A stretch of DNA of 64,000 nucleotides from the NCBI RefSeq assembly GCF_024599795.1, contig NZ_CP102246.1, positions 2,418,001 through 2,482,000 on the forward strand. The letters run 5' to 3'. Source of the DNA: Enterobacter cloacae complex sp. R_G8 (lineage in GTDB: Bacteria; Pseudomonadota; Gammaproteobacteria; Enterobacterales; Enterobacteriaceae). The position numbers and the translations under genes were made by a program. The notes beneath the pieces are model-generated. The model saw nothing but the letters and a program-made list of their open reading frames with translations. It had not been told where the DNA came from and searched no databases. Shown in pieces: positions 26,707 through 37,236 of this stretch. How positions within the stretch are numbered: the stretch's first letter is position 1; each line of letters starts with the position of its first letter.

Positions 26707-27759
26707 ATGAAGAAGTTAGTTGCGACAGCGCCGCGTGTGGCAGCGCTGGTCGAATATGAAGACCGTCCCGTTGCCGTTCATGAAGTGAAAATTCGCGCCC
26801 GCTTTGGCGCACCGAAACACGGCACCGAAGTGGTGGATTTCAGGGCGGCGAGTCCGTTTATCGACGAAGAGTTTAACCCTGACTGGCAGCTGTTTACGCC
26901 GCGTGAAGAGGGGGCCGCTCGCGGGATCGAGTTTGGCACATTCCAGCTCGGGAACATGATTGTCGGGGACATCATTGAGTGTGGCGCTGACGTAACGGAA
27001 TACCGTGTCGGAGACCGCGTTTGCTGTTATGGACCGCTGCAGGAGACGGTCATTGTGAATGCCGTCAACAACTACAAACTGCGCAAAATGCCTCAGGGCG
27101 CCTCCTGGAAAAATGCGGTCTGCTACGACCCGGCACAATTCGCAATGAGCGGCGTACGTGACGCCAATGTGCGGGTAGGGGATTTCGTCGTCGTCGTTGG
27201 GCTTGGCGCGATTGGTCAGATAGCCATCCAGCTGGCAAAGAAAGCCGGTGCGTCAATCGTTATTGGTGTCGACCCTATCGCGCACCGATGCGACATCGCC
27301 CGTCGCCATGGGGCAGACCACTGTCTGGATCCGATTGGCACGGATGTGGGTCTGGAAATCAAAAAACTGACCGGCAGGCAGGGCGCGGATGTGATTATCG
27401 AAACCAGTGGCTTTGCTGATGCGCTGCAGTCTGCGCTGCGCGGACTCGCTTACGGCGGCACCATCTCATACGTGGCCTTTGCGAAACCGTTCGCGGAAGG
27501 CTTTAACCTCGGCCGCGAAGCGCATTTCAATAACGCGAAAATTGTCTTCTCCCGCGCCTGCAGTGAGCCAAATCCTGATTACCCACGCTGGAACCGTAAG
27601 CGTATTGAAGAGACCTGCTGGGAATTGCTGATGAACGGTTATCTCAATTGCGAAGATTTAATCGACCCGGTCGTAACGTTTACCACCAGCGCTGAGAGCT
27701 ACATGACCTATGTCGATCAGCATCCTGAATTGAGTATCAAAATGGGCGTCACGTTCTGA
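26707..27759 (+). CDS. ycjQ: YcjQ, guloside 3-dehydrogenase (Zn-dependent MDR)
   Basis: A 350-residue medium-chain dehydrogenase with a Rossmann domain showing the glycine motif GLGAIGQ near residue 165. Known from E. coli: YcjQ oxidises D-gulosides at C3, acting with YcjS and YcjR to interconvert glucosides and gulosides through 3-keto intermediates. AAGGAG precedes the ATG. The length and order match E. coli. Confidence 0.93.
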   Translation: MKKLVATAPRVAALVEYEDRPVAVHEVKIRARFGAPKHGTEVVDFRAASPFIDEEFNPDWQLFTPREEGAARGIEFGTFQLGNMIVGDIIECGADVTEYRVGDRVCCYGPLQETVIVNAVNNYKLRKMPQGASWKNAVCYDPAQFAMSGVRDANVRVGDFVVVVGLGAIGQIAIQLAKKAGASIVIGVDPIAHRCDIARRHGADHCLDPIGTDVGLEIKKLTGRQGADVIIETSGFADALQSALRGLAYGGTISYVAFAKPFAEGFNLGREAHFNNAKIVFSRACSEPNPDYPRWNRKRIEETCWELLMNGYLNCEDLIDPVVTFTTSAESYMTYVDQHPELSIKMGVTF

Positions 27760-27777
27760 GCTAAGGAGAGCATGAAA

Positions 27778-28566
27778 ATGAAAATCGCAACGCAAAACCA
27801 GGCCTTTTTCCCGGCTGATATCCTGGCAAAATTCCAGTACATCAAAGCCATGGGCTTTGACGGGTACGAAATCGACGGCAAGCTGCTGGTGGAAAACCTC
27901 GATGAGGTTAAAGCGGCCATTCACGCCACAGGGCTGCCGGTCACCACCGCCTGCGGCGGGTACGATGGCTGGATTGGTGACTTTATCGAAGAGCGTCGCC
28001 TGAACGGATTAACGCAGATCGAACGCATCCTTGAAGCGTTAGCAGAGGTAGGCGGAAAAGGAATCGTGGTTCCTGCCGCCTGGGGGATGTTTACCTTCCG
28101 CCTGCCGCCGATGACGTCGCCGCGTAGCCTTGAAGGAGACCGCAAGGCGGTGAGCGCCTCGCTGCGCTGGCTGGATGAGGTGGCGGCGCGTACCGGCACC
28201 ACCGTTTACCTGGAGCCGCTGAACCGCTATCAGGATCACATGATCAACACCCTCGCGGATGCACGTCGTTACATCGAAGAGAATGGGCTGAAACATGTGC
28301 AGATTATTGGCGATTTCTACCATATGAACATTGAAGAAGACTCGCTGACGGAAGCGCTGCACCAAAACCGCGACCTGCTTGGCCATGTACATATTGCCGA
28401 TAACCATCGTTATCAGCCGGGAAGCGGCTCTCTTGATTTTGCCGCTCTGTTCGACCAGTTGCGTGCCGATCGTTATCAGGGCTACGTAGTCTACGAGTGC
28501 CGCGTCCGCGCTGACGATCCTGCGCAGGCCTATCAGGACTCACTCACTTATCTGCGTGAATGCTAA
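27778..28566 (+). CDS. ycjR: YcjR, 3-keto-glucoside/guloside 4-epimerase
   Basis: A 262-residue TIM-barrel of the xylose-isomerase-like family, the same length as E. coli YcjR if started at the second ATG (27778), which is also 9 bases from AAGGAG; the ATG at 27772 is too close. Metal-binding carboxylates and histidines are visible in YLEPLNRY, IGDFYHMN and HVHIADNHRYQPG. Known: YcjR epimerises C4 of 3-keto-glucosides and 3-keto-gulosides, the central step between YcjS and YcjQ. Confidence 0.94.
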   Translation: MKIATQNQAFFPADILAKFQYIKAMGFDGYEIDGKLLVENLDEVKAAIHATGLPVTTACGGYDGWIGDFIEERRLNGLTQIERILEALAEVGGKGIVVPAAWGMFTFRLPPMTSPRSLEGDRKAVSASLRWLDEVAARTGTTVYLEPLNRYQDHMINTLADARRYIEENGLKHVQIIGDFYHMNIEEDSLTEALHQNRDLLGHVHIADNHRYQPGSGSLDFAALFDQLRADRYQGYVVYECRVRADDPAQAYQDSLTYLREC

Positions 28567-28580
28567 GGATGACCAGCGTG

Positions 28581-29636
28581 ATGAGTGCTTTAACACCTTC
28601 GCCTCTGCGTGTCGCCATTATTGGTGCCGGGCAGGTCGCGGACAACGTACATGCCTCGTATTATTCCACGCGCAGCGATGTTCAGATGGTGGCTGTCATG
28701 GACAGCCACCTTGAACAGGCTCAGGCGTTTGCTGAACGCCACGCTATTCCTTCGGCATGGCAGGACGTGAATGAAATGCTGCAGGCGGTCAAACCGGATG
28801 TGGTGAGCGTCTGTTCGCCCAATCGCTTTCATTTTGAACATGTGATGGCAGCCCTGGAAGCCGGTTGCCATGTTATGTGCGAAAAACCCCCGGCCATGAC
28901 ACCACAAGAGGCTGAGCTAATGCGGATTGCGGCCCGAACGGCGGGAAAGGTGCTGGCCTATGATTTTCACCACCGCTTTGCACGTGATACGCAACTGCTG
29001 CGCGAGGCGGTAATAAACGGGACGTTGGGGGAGATCTACTTTACCACGGCACAGGCGTTACGCCGCTGCGGTGTACCCGGCTGGGGTGTATTCACCAACA
29101 AAGCACTGCAGGGCGGGGGACCGCTGATTGATATTGGCATTCATATGCTTGATGCCGCGATGTATGTGCTGGGTTTCCCGGCGGTAAAACGGGTGACGGC
29201 GCACAGCTTTCAAAAACTGGGTACCCGGAAAAACAGCGGCCAGTTTGGGGAGTGGGATCCTGCGCAGTTTACCGTTGAGGATGCTCTGTTTGGCACGATT
29301 GAATTCTGCAATGGCGGCATTCTGCGTCTGGATACCTCCTTTGCGCTCAATATCCGTGAGCAGTCCATCATGAATGTCGCCTTTTGCGGTGACAAAGCCG
29401 GGGCAACGCTGTTCCCGGCTCATATCTACAACGATGAGGGCGGTATGTTGCAGACGCTCACCTTGCGCGAAGAGGCAGACGATCGGCGGCATTTACGCAG
29501 CATGGATGCGTTTGTCCGTCACGTCATGGGAGAGCCGGTAATGATTGCCGATGCCGAACAAGGGCTGGTGATCCAGCAACTGGTCGCCGCACTGTACGAG
29601 GCGGCAGAAAAAGGGGAAAGCGTAACGTTATGCTGA
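28581..29636 (+). CDS. ycjS: YcjS, glucoside 3-dehydrogenase (GFO/IDH/MocA)
   Basis: A 351-residue NAD-dependent oxidoreductase with the N-terminal Rossmann motif IIGAGQVAD and the family motif CEKPPA. The start at ATG 28581 gives the E. coli length and follows TAAGGA; GTG 28578 and ATG 28560 are alternatives. Known: YcjS oxidises D-glucosides at C3. It starts close to the ycjR stop and overlaps ycjT by 7 bases. Confidence 0.93.
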   Translation: MSALTPSPLRVAIIGAGQVADNVHASYYSTRSDVQMVAVMDSHLEQAQAFAERHAIPSAWQDVNEMLQAVKPDVVSVCSPNRFHFEHVMAALEAGCHVMCEKPPAMTPQEAELMRIAARTAGKVLAYDFHHRFARDTQLLREAVINGTLGEIYFTTAQALRRCGVPGWGVFTNKALQGGGPLIDIGIHMLDAAMYVLGFPAVKRVTAHSFQKLGTRKNSGQFGEWDPAQFTVEDALFGTIEFCNGGILRLDTSFALNIREQSIMNVAFCGDKAGATLFPAHIYNDEGGMLQTLTLREEADDRRHLRSMDAFVRHVMGEPVMIADAEQGLVIQQLVAALYEAAEKGESVTLC

Positions 29637-31909
29637 ACCTGTCTGTATTAAACGATCCGGGTTTTAGCCCTCACAGCCTCAATAAATACGCGTCAATCAT
29701 GGCCTGCGGCAACGGCTATATGGGCATACGTGCGACGCATGAGGAAAACTACACGCAGCAGACCCGGGGAATGTATCTTGCCGGGCTTTATCATCGTGCT
29801 GGTCGTAATGAGACCAACGAGCTGATCAACGTGCCTGACATCACCGGCATGGATATCGAACTGGACGGCATCAATTTCACCTTGCTGTCAGGGGAGATTA
29901 TTGACTGGCAGCGGGAGCTGGATTTTGCCAATGGCGAACTGCGTCGTCGCGTAGTGTGGCGCTCGCCAGACGAAAAGCGCTACCGTGTGGAAAGCCGCCG
30001 TTTTGTCTCACTGGATCAACTGCCGTTGGTGGCAATGCAGCTCTCCGTCACTCCGCTGGATGCCTCATCAGACGTTATGCTGAGCACGGGGATTGATGCG
30101 ACGCAAACCAACAGCGGCCGTCAGCATCTGGATGAAATCTCGGTAAGAGTCTTTGACCAGCACTACATGCAGGGCGTGTATGAAACGCAGGATCGCGCTG
30201 CGGATGTGGTGATATCGGCATGCTGTCGTCTCTCAACCACCAGCGACAGCTGCTTTACCGCGAAAAACCGGCGTATCACGGTTCATCACGCCGTGAAGGT
30301 TGCTCAGGGTGACACTGTCACGCTTGAGAAACTGGTCTGGGTGACGCATCGCAGCAATAAAGCGCTTTCCCAGGACACCTTTGCCCGCAATGCGCTGTCT
30401 GAGTTCAAGGTCTGTGCCACTAGAGGATATGCTGCGTTACTCGAACGCTCTGCGTGTGCCTGGAAAAAGGTCTGGCATGACTGCCGGGTGGACGTCACGT
30501 CGACGGAGCATCAGGATCAGCTGGCGCTGGATTACGCGGTCTGGCATCTCACGGCCATGACGCCTGCCCATGATGAACGGAGCAGTATTGCGGCTAAAGG
30601 CCTGACCGGGGAGGGCTATAAAGGCCACGTCTTCTGGGATACCGAAATTTTCCTGCTGCCTTTCCATCTCTTTACCCGACCCGAGGTTGCCCGTCGTCTG
30701 CTGCGCTACCGCTGGCTTAACCTGCCGGGGGCACGGGAAAAAGCGCGTCGTAACGGCTGGCCTGGCGCCCTGTTCCCCTGGGAGAGTGCCGCGAGCGGTC
30801 AGGAAGAGACGCCGGAATTCGCGGCGATCAACATCCGCACGGGCGTTCGTCAGAAAGTGGCCTCCGCGCTGGCTGAACATCATATCGTGGCGGATATTGC
30901 GTGGGCGGTTGTCGCCTACTGGCAGGCAACACACGATGACGCCTTTATGCGCAATGAAGGCCTGGCGCTGCTGATGGAAACCGCGTCGTTCTGGATGGGA
31001 CGCGCGACGGAAGTTGGCGACCGTCTGGAGATCCATGACGTAATTGGGCCGGATGAGTACACGGAGCACGTGAACAACAACGCGTATACCAACTATCTGG
31101 CCTGGCACAATGTCGCCAGTGCCTGCCGGTTTATGTCGATGTTTGCGCGTGAAGACGGGCGATTTACGCAAAACGCGGAACGGTTCCTGGCGCGCTTATG
31201 GCTGCCTGAGGCAAACACCGACGGGGTCATACCGCAGGACGACACCTTTATGTCCAAACCCGCTATCGATCTGAGCCGCTATAAAGCAAAAGCGGGTAAG
31301 CAGACCATACTGCTGGATTATTCGCGCGCCGAAGTGAACGAGATGCAAATCCTTAAACAGGCCGACGTGGTAATGCTTAACTACCTGTTGCCGGAACGCT
31401 TTACGCCGCAGCAGTGCGCGGCCAACCTGGCATTCTATGAGCCGCGCACTATTCATGACTCGTCCCTGAGCAAAGCCATTCACGGGATTGTGAAAGCGCG
31501 TTGTGGTGATACAGAAGGGGCTTACGCCTTCTGGCGTGATGGCATTGCCATCGATCTGGGCGACGATCCGCACAGCAGTGATGACGGTATTCATGCTGCC
31601 GCAACGGGCGCGATCTGGTCAGGTGTTATTCAGGGATTTGCCGGTCTGCAGATCGTCGACGGGGAGTTACATCTGGCATCCAGGATGCCTGCGCACTGGC
31701 AAAGGCTGGCGTTTCCGCTGCGTTGGCAGAATGCGCAGCTGCACTTCATCGTTACGAAAGAGGCACTTACGGTGACCAGTTCTGCTCCCGTCACGCTAAC
31801 GCTCTGGGGTAAAACCCTTCAGCTTTCGGGACGGCAGGTCTTGTCCTGCAAGGATTTTCTAACGTCTGTTACTGGGACCGCTACCACGGAGGGAAGGGAT
31901 GGAGCTTAA
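29630..31909 (+). CDS. ycjT: YcjT, kojibiose phosphorylase (GH65)
   Basis: A 759-residue GH65 inverting phosphorylase, four residues longer than E. coli YcjT. The (alpha/alpha)6 catalytic domain holds the general acid Glu in the conserved [17 protein letters not shown] region and the phosphate-binding stretch near [12 protein letters not shown]. Known: it phosphorolyses kojibiose to glucose and beta-glucose 1-phosphate, the substrate of YcjU. It overlaps both neighbours, and an operator-like 14-mer lies within its last codons. Confidence 0.94.
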   Translation: MLNLSVLNDPGFSPHSLNKYASIMACGNGYMGIRATHEENYTQQTRGMYLAGLYHRAGRNETNELINVPDITGMDIELDGINFTLLSGEIIDWQRELDFANGELRRRVVWRSPDEKRYRVESRRFVSLDQLPLVAMQLSVTPLDASSDVMLSTGIDATQTNSGRQHLDEISVRVFDQHYMQGVYETQDRAADVVISACCRLSTTSDSCFTAKNRRITVHHAVKVAQGDTVTLEKLVWVTHRSNKALSQDTFARNALSEFKVCATRGYAALLERSACAWKKVWHDCRVDVTSTEHQDQLALDYAVWHLTAMTPAHDERSSIAAKGLTGEGYKGHVFWDTEIFLLPFHLFTRPEVARRLLRYRWLNLPGAREKARRNGWPGALFPWESAASGQEETPEFAAINIRTGVRQKVASALAEHHIVADIAWAVVAYWQATHDDAFMRNEGLALLMETASFWMGRATEVGDRLEIHDVIGPDEYTEHVNNNAYTNYLAWHNVASACRFMSMFAREDGRFTQNAERFLARLWLPEANTDGVIPQDDTFMSKPAIDLSRYKAKAGKQTILLDYSRAEVNEMQILKQADVVMLNYLLPERFTPQQCAANLAFYEPRTIHDSSLSKAIHGIVKARCGDTEGAYAFWRDGIAIDLGDDPHSSDDGIHAAATGAIWSGVIQGFAGLQIVDGELHLASRMPAHWQRLAFPLRWQNAQLHFIVTKEALTVTSSAPVTLTLWGKTLQLSGRQVLSCKDFLTSVTGTATTEGRDGA
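31873..31886 (+). promoter_or_regulatory. Second copy of the operator-like 14-mer
   Basis: TGGGACCGCTACCA is identical to the site at 21926-21939 and lies within ycjT, 12 bases before the ycjU ATG. An internal repressor site could roadblock transcription or act with the upstream site by DNA looping; this is inference. Confidence 0.6.
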
Positions 31910-32576
31910 AGCTGTTGTATTCGATCTGGATGGCGTGATCACCGACACCGCACACCTGCATTTTCTGGCCTGGCGTGCGGTGGCGATGGAGATTGGGATC
32001 ACCATTGATGAGAGCTTCAACGAAGGGCTGAAGGGAATCAGCCGCATGGATTCCCTGCAGCGGATCCTGCGTCACGGTGGCAAAGAAGACGCGTTCGACG
32101 AAAAGCAGCGCCTGGCGCTTGCGGGGAAAAAGAACGATCTCTATGTCCGGTCGCTGGCTTCGCTTACGCAGGCGTCACTGCTTCCGGGCATTCGTGACGT
32201 GTTGTCCGATATCCGCGCGGCAAACGTCAAAATTGGGCTGGCGTCTGTTTCACTCAACGCTCCCGGTATTTTGCACGCGTTGGGGATCCACTGGGCGTTT
32301 GATTTCTGTGCCGATGCGTCCTGCATTGCCCGCTCCAAACCGGACCCGGAAATCTTCCTTGCCGCCTGCACGGGTCTTAACGTCCGCCCGGAAGAGGCTA
32401 TCGGGATTGAGGATGCTGCCTCCGGCGTTGAGGCGATCAACGCCGCAGGGATGTTGTCGGTGGGAATAGGGGCAGGCCTCAACCATGCGGGACTTCAACT
32501 TCATTCAACGCGGGAGCTGACCTGGAAATGCCTGACCGATTTCTGGGCTTCCCGGACGGTACTGATAAGGAATTAA
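31899..32576 (+). CDS. ycjU: YcjU, beta-phosphoglucomutase
   Basis: A 225-residue HAD-superfamily mutase with the phosphoaspartate motif [14 protein letters not shown] (nucleophile Asp9, acid/base Asp11), the LASVSLNAP motif II, and the KPDPEIF and [11 protein letters not shown] motifs III/IV. It converts beta-glucose 1-phosphate from YcjT to glucose 6-phosphate. Good ribosome-binding bases (GGAGGGAAGGG) lie directly after the operator-like site; ycjT overlaps by 11 bases. Confidence 0.95.
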   Translation: MELKAVVFDLDGVITDTAHLHFLAWRAVAMEIGITIDESFNEGLKGISRMDSLQRILRHGGKEDAFDEKQRLALAGKKNDLYVRSLASLTQASLLPGIRDVLSDIRAANVKIGLASVSLNAPGILHALGIHWAFDFCADASCIARSKPDPEIFLAACTGLNVRPEEAIGIEDAASGVEAINAAGMLSVGIGAGLNHAGLQLHSTRELTWKCLTDFWASRTVLIRN

Positions 32577-32578
32577 GA

Positions 32579-33661
32579 ATGGCGCAACTTTCGCTTAAAC
32601 ACGTCCAGAAGATCTATGACAACCAGGTTCATGTGGTCAAAGATTTTAACCTCGACATTGAGGATAAAGAATTTATCGTTTTCGTCGGGCCATCGGGCTG
32701 CGGTAAATCGACGACGCTGCGCATGATCGCCGGGCTGGAAGAGATCAGCGCCGGTGAGCTGGTGATTGACGGTGTCTGTATGAATGATGTCCCGGCTAAG
32801 TCTCGTGATATCGCGATGGTTTTTCAGAACTATGCGCTCTATCCCCACATGACGGTGTACGACAACATGGCTTTCGGGCTGAAGATGCAGAAAATCGCGC
32901 CCGCCGTCATTGAAGAGCGGGTTAACTGGGCCGCTCAGATCCTGGGCCTGCGTGAGTACCTCACGCGTAAGCCCGGCGCGTTGTCTGGTGGCCAACGCCA
33001 GCGCGTGGCGTTAGGCAGGGCGATTGTGCGTGAAGCGGGGGTATTCCTGATGGATGAACCGCTTTCAAACCTTGACGCCAAACTGCGTGTTCAAATGCGT
33101 GCCGAAATCAGCAAGCTGCATCAAAAGCTGAATACCACCATGATTTATGTGACGCACGATCAGACCGAAGCCATGACGATGGCGACCCGCATTGTGATTC
33201 TCAAAGATGGATACATTCAGCAGGTGGGCGCACCGAAGCAGGTCTATAACGAACCGGCAAATATGTTTGTGGCAGGTTTCATTGGTTCGCCAGCAATGAA
33301 CTTTATTCGGGGGGCGATCAATGAACGCTACTTCGTGACGGAAACGCTGCGCCTGGAAATCCCCGAAGACAGGCTCTCGGTACTTAACGCTCAGGGATAT
33401 CAACGTAAAGCCGTGGTCTTTGGCATCCGACCGGAGGATATTTTCACCTCGCAAGCCAGCGGTGAGGCGATTGCCGCCAAAATCAGCGTTGCCGAACTGA
33501 CCGGCGCTGAATTTATGCTGTATGCCACCGTCGGGGGCCACGAACTGGTCGTCCGGGCAGGGGCTGCCACTGATTATGCTGCAGGGGATAATATCGGCAT
33601 TCAGTTCGATATGAATAAGTGTCATTTTTTTGACGCGGAAACAGAAGCGGCAATCAGATAA
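32579..33661 (+). CDS. ycjV: YcjV, ABC transporter ATPase (UgpC/MalK-type), intact
   Basis: A 360-residue ATPase. The start at ATG 32579 (MAQLSLKHVQ) is chosen over 32528, which lies within ycjU. Walker A GPSGCGKST, signature LSGGQRQR, Walker B GVFLMDEP and the C-terminal TOBE domains are all present. It energises the YcjNOP importer. In E. coli K-12 the corresponding gene is regarded as disrupted, so the full-length copy here suggests a working transporter. Confidence 0.94.
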   Translation: MAQLSLKHVQKIYDNQVHVVKDFNLDIEDKEFIVFVGPSGCGKSTTLRMIAGLEEISAGELVIDGVCMNDVPAKSRDIAMVFQNYALYPHMTVYDNMAFGLKMQKIAPAVIEERVNWAAQILGLREYLTRKPGALSGGQRQRVALGRAIVREAGVFLMDEPLSNLDAKLRVQMRAEISKLHQKLNTTMIYVTHDQTEAMTMATRIVILKDGYIQQVGAPKQVYNEPANMFVAGFIGSPAMNFIRGAINERYFVTETLRLEIPEDRLSVLNAQGYQRKAVVFGIRPEDIFTSQASGEAIAAKISVAELTGAEFMLYATVGGHELVVRAGAATDYAAGDNIGIQFDMNKCHFFDAETEAAIR

Positions 33662-33673
33662 TAAAAATGTTCG

Positions 33674-33700
33674 CCGGGAATATTAATTTCCGGTTTTTTT
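33674..33700 (+). terminator. Terminator between ycjV and ompG
   Basis: The stem CCGGGAA/TTTCCGG (one G-U pair) with a 6-base loop is followed by seven T residues, so ompG probably receives only read-through or uses its own promoter. Confidence 0.75.
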
Positions 33701-33727
33701 GTTTGTCCATTATAAAGGAATATTTTA

Positions 33728-34642
33728 ATGAGTACTCTACTAAGAAGTGCTGCGCTTATTCTATGCGCAGGGGTTAGCTACGCACACGCCTCAGAACCGG
33801 CACCACACTGGAATTTTAATATAGGTGCCATGTATGAAATTGAAAACGTCGAAGGTCAGGGGGATGATAAAGACGGATTATATGAACCCTCCGTGTGGTT
33901 TAACGCCACATGGGATGCGTGGACGATTTCCCTTGCCATGTATCAGGAAGGTCCCGTTGATTACAGCAGTATGACCCGCGGGACCTATTTTGATCGTCCC
34001 GAATTCGAGCTGCGCTATCGTTTTATTGGAACCGATGATTTTACCCTCGGCCTGACCGGCGGTTTCCGTAATTACGGTTATCATTTCAAAGATGAACACG
34101 GCGCGAAAGACGGTAGCGCCAATATGCAGCGCTACAAAATACAACCAGACTGGGATATTAAGTTAAGCGATGACTGGCGTTTCGGCGGCTGGTTTGCCAT
34201 GTATCAGTTTGCGAACGACCTGGAAAAAACGGGTTATGCCGACAGTCGTGTTGAAACAGAAACGGGCTTTACCTGGACCATTAATGAAACCTTCGCGGCA
34301 AAAGTGAATTACTATTTAGAGCGTGGTTTTAATATGGATAGTTCACGTAATAACGGTGAGTTTTCAACGCAGGAGATCCGCGCCTATTTACCCATTTCAT
34401 TAGGTAACACCACGCTGACGCCGTATACCCGCCTGGGGCTCGACCGCTGGTCAAACTGGGACTGGCGAGACGATCCTGAGCGTGAAGGGCATGATTTTAA
34501 CCGACTGGGACTGCTCTATGCCTACGATTTCAGTAACGGCCTTTCAATGACGCTGGAGTATGCCTATGAATGGGAAAACCATGACGAAAGCGAAAACGAT
34601 CGTTTCCATTATGCAGGCGTGGGCGTGAATTACGCCTTCTGA
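33728..34642 (+). CDS. ompG: OmpG, monomeric outer-membrane porin
   Basis: A 304-residue protein with a signal peptide ending at SYAHA and a 14-stranded beta-barrel pattern ending in the required C-terminal Phe (GVGVNYAF). The length is close to E. coli OmpG (301). Known: it is a monomeric, pH-gated porin passing mono- to trisaccharides. Its place at the end of the ycj operon fits outer-membrane uptake of the oligosaccharide handled by the operon. Confidence 0.95.
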   Translation: MSTLLRSAALILCAGVSYAHASEPAPHWNFNIGAMYEIENVEGQGDDKDGLYEPSVWFNATWDAWTISLAMYQEGPVDYSSMTRGTYFDRPEFELRYRFIGTDDFTLGLTGGFRNYGYHFKDEHGAKDGSANMQRYKIQPDWDIKLSDDWRFGGWFAMYQFANDLEKTGYADSRVETETGFTWTINETFAAKVNYYLERGFNMDSSRNNGEFSTQEIRAYLPISLGNTTLTPYTRLGLDRWSNWDWRDDPEREGHDFNRLGLLYAYDFSNGLSMTLEYAYEWENHDESENDRFHYAGVGVNYAF

Positions 34643-34652
34643 TCGGCTATTC

Positions 34653-34679
34653 ACCAGGGGCTGTCTGCCCCTGGTTTTA
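34653..34679. terminator. Terminator between convergent ompG and ycjW
   Basis: The stem ACCAGGGGC/GCCCCTGGT with a 5-base loop is followed by TTTTAG on the plus strand. It overlaps the ycjW stop and can serve ompG. Confidence 0.75.
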
Positions 34680-35687
34680 GCGAAGAGAATCAGCGAACGA
34701 AAAGTGGGTCTCAATCAGCACCTTATGCGGGGCGGGTTTACCGGAGATACGCCTGAAAAGCAGGTCGCAGCTCTCTTCGCCCAGCTTGCGGGTGGGAATA
34801 TCAAATCCAGCTGGCGCAGGCGTCAGAATCAGGGAGAGCATCGGGTCGCTGTAACCCGCCACGGCAACCTGCTCAGGTAGCATCAAATTTAATTCATCCG
34901 CAGCGCGATAAAGACTCAGCAATTTCATGCTGTCGGTGGCGAATACCGCATCCGGCGGGGTGGAAGAAGACAACAACTTAATGGCCGCTGAAAGTGCGCT
35001 CTCATGGGTATATCCGCCGTCAATGATCCAGTCCGGATTAACAGTAATATTATGCTTTTCCAGACTGGCTTTATAACCTGCAAGACGATCAATAGAAACG
35101 TGATAATCGAGAGGGGCGTGCAGGCAGGCAATTTTTTTGCGGCCGTTTTGAATAAACGTGTCGGTCAGCATCGCGCTGTCATGAAAATTGTCGGTGTCGA
35201 CGGAATAAATATTCTGAAAATCACCTTCCACTTTCCCGATGACAACAACCGGGACGCCGTAGGCATCAAGTCGCGAGAAAAAGGCTTCATTTGCTGGCGA
35301 ACTCAGCATAATGACCCCTTTAATCATTTTCTGCTTTATTTTGCTTTCGCATTTGAGCAGGTCATCTTCACTGCTCTTTGACGTTTGCAAAATAACATCA
35401 AACCCTTCCTCTTCTGCTTTTGCGGTTATGGCGTGCAGAACATCAGAGAAAAAAGGATTACCGGCGGTGGTTTTCGTTGAGCGGGTAGATATCACCATAA
35501 TGGCGTCAAAGCCAGAAGAGGTCAGGGCGCGGGCAAGTTTATTGGGTTGATAATTTAATTCTTCAATCGCTTTTAGCACTTTCTCCCGTGCTTCAGGAGA
35601 AATATTGGTTTGTTTATTCAACACTCTGGACACGGTTGATTTTGAAACGCCAGCAACGCGCGCAATATCATAGATGGTGGGTGACAT
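34677..35687 (-). CDS. ycjW: YcjW, LacI-family repressor
   Basis: A 336-residue LacI/GalR regulator: the N-terminal helix-turn-helix ([21 protein letters not shown]) and hinge are followed by the periplasmic-binding-like sensor domain. It matches E. coli YcjW (332 residues). Known in E. coli: it represses the ycj operon and pspE. Here it sits at the far end of the operon it should control, convergent with ompG, and its likely operators are the two TGGGACCGCTACCA sites. Confidence 0.95.
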   Translation of the reverse strand: MSPTIYDIARVAGVSKSTVSRVLNKQTNISPEAREKVLKAIEELNYQPNKLARALTSSGFDAIMVISTRSTKTTAGNPFFSDVLHAITAKAEEEGFDVILQTSKSSEDDLLKCESKIKQKMIKGVIMLSSPANEAFFSRLDAYGVPVVVIGKVEGDFQNIYSVDTDNFHDSAMLTDTFIQNGRKKIACLHAPLDYHVSIDRLAGYKASLEKHNITVNPDWIIDGGYTHESALSAAIKLLSSSTPPDAVFATDSMKLLSLYRAADELNLMLPEQVAVAGYSDPMLSLILTPAPAGFDIPTRKLGEESCDLLFRRISGKPAPHKVLIETHFSFADSLR

Positions 35688-35838
35688 ACACCTTACTCAC
35701 TCCGGGACGGCAATGTCGTTCATCTTACTGGAGAAAAAACGACAATGGCAATAATTATGAATTGATAATCAACGATCTGCCCCCATTTATTGTATTCTGA
35801 AGCAAGTCATTCCAGGCTTCCAGCAACGAAGGACGGCG

Positions 35839-37236
35839 ATGAAGCGACTTAAAAACGAACTCAATTCTCTGGTGAACCGCGGCGTCGATCGCCATTTGCG
35901 CCTGGCGGTCACCGGGCTTAGCCGCAGTGGCAAAACGGCGTTTATCACGGCGATGGTTAACCAGTTGCTGAACCTGCACGCCGGGGCACGCCTGCCGCTG
36001 CTCAGCGCGGTGCGGGAAGAGCGTCTGCTGGGCGTTAAGCGTGTTCCCCAGCGCGATTTCGGTATCCCGCGTTTTACCTACGATGAAGGGCTGGCACAGC
36101 TGTACGGCGACCCACCCGCCTGGCCGACGCCCACGCGCGGGGTGAGCGAAATCCGCCTCGCGCTGCGTTTTCGTTCCAATGAATCGTTGATGCGCCACTT
36201 TAAAGATACCTCCACGCTGTACCTCGAGATTGTTGATTATCCGGGCGAATGGCTGCTCGATTTACCCATGCTGGCGCAGGATTATCTCAGCTGGTCGCGA
36301 CAAATGACCGGTTTGTTACAGGGTCACCGCGCGGAGTGGTCGGCAAAATGGCGACAGTTATGCGCAGGATTAGATCCGCTGGCGCCCGCAGATGAGAACC
36401 GCCTGGCGGCGATTGCCGAAGCCTGGACGGATTATCTGCATCAGTGCAAACAGGAAGGGCTGCACTTCATCCAGCCGGGACGGTTTGTTTTGCCGGGCGA
36501 CCTGGCGGGTGCGCCTGCGTTGCAGTTCTTCCCGTGGCCCGACGTGGATGGCGTCGGAGAGGCAAAACTGGCGCAGGCAGATAAGCACACCAACGCCGGG
36601 ATGCTGCGCGAGCGCTACAACTACTACTGTGAAAAAGTGGTGAAAGGTTTTTATAAAAACCACTTTTTACGTTTCGATCGTCAGATTGTGCTGGTGGACT
36701 GCCTGCAACCGCTCAACAGCGGGCCGCAGGCTTTCAACGATATGCGCCTGGCGCTGACGCAACTGATGCAAAGTTTTCACTACGGACAGCGTACGCTGTT
36801 TCGCCGCCTCTTTTCTCCGGTGATCGACAAACTGCTGTTTGCGGCCACCAAGGCCGATCACGTAACGGTTGATCAGCATGCCAACATGGTGTCGCTGTTA
36901 CAGCAACTGGTGCAGGACGCCTGGCAAAATGCGGCGTTCGAAGGGATCAGCATGGATTGCCTCGGGCTGGCTTCCGTGCAGGCGACGCAAAGTGGGTTGA
37001 TTGACCTCAACGGCGAGAAAATCCCGGCCTTGCGCGGGAATCGCCTTAGCGACGGCGAACCGCTGACCGTATATCCCGGCGAAGTGCCCGCGCGTCTGCC
37101 GGGGCAGGCATTCTGGCAGAGCCAGGGCTTCCAGTTTGAAGCCTTCCGCCCACAGGTTATGACCGTCGATCAGCCGTTACCGCACATTCGTCTGGATGCG
37201 GCGCTGGAGTTTTTGATTGGAGATAAATTGCGATGA
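35839..37236 (+). CDS. ycjX: YcjX, P-loop NTPase of the DUF463 family
   Basis: A 465-residue protein, the same length as in E. coli, with a Walker A-type loop [10 protein letters not shown] near residue 30. Known: YcjX is a stress-induced GTPase-like protein of unknown cellular role, heat-shock (sigma-32) regulated in E. coli. It overlaps ycjF by 4 bases and is divergent from ycjW. Confidence 0.95.
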   Translation: MKRLKNELNSLVNRGVDRHLRLAVTGLSRSGKTAFITAMVNQLLNLHAGARLPLLSAVREERLLGVKRVPQRDFGIPRFTYDEGLAQLYGDPPAWPTPTRGVSEIRLALRFRSNESLMRHFKDTSTLYLEIVDYPGEWLLDLPMLAQDYLSWSRQMTGLLQGHRAEWSAKWRQLCAGLDPLAPADENRLAAIAEAWTDYLHQCKQEGLHFIQPGRFVLPGDLAGAPALQFFPWPDVDGVGEAKLAQADKHTNAGMLRERYNYYCEKVVKGFYKNHFLRFDRQIVLVDCLQPLNSGPQAFNDMRLALTQLMQSFHYGQRTLFRRLFSPVIDKLLFAATKADHVTVDQHANMVSLLQQLVQDAWQNAAFEGISMDCLGLASVQATQSGLIDLNGEKIPALRGNRLSDGEPLTVYPGEVPARLPGQAFWQSQGFQFEAFRPQVMTVDQPLPHIRLDAALEFLIGDKLR

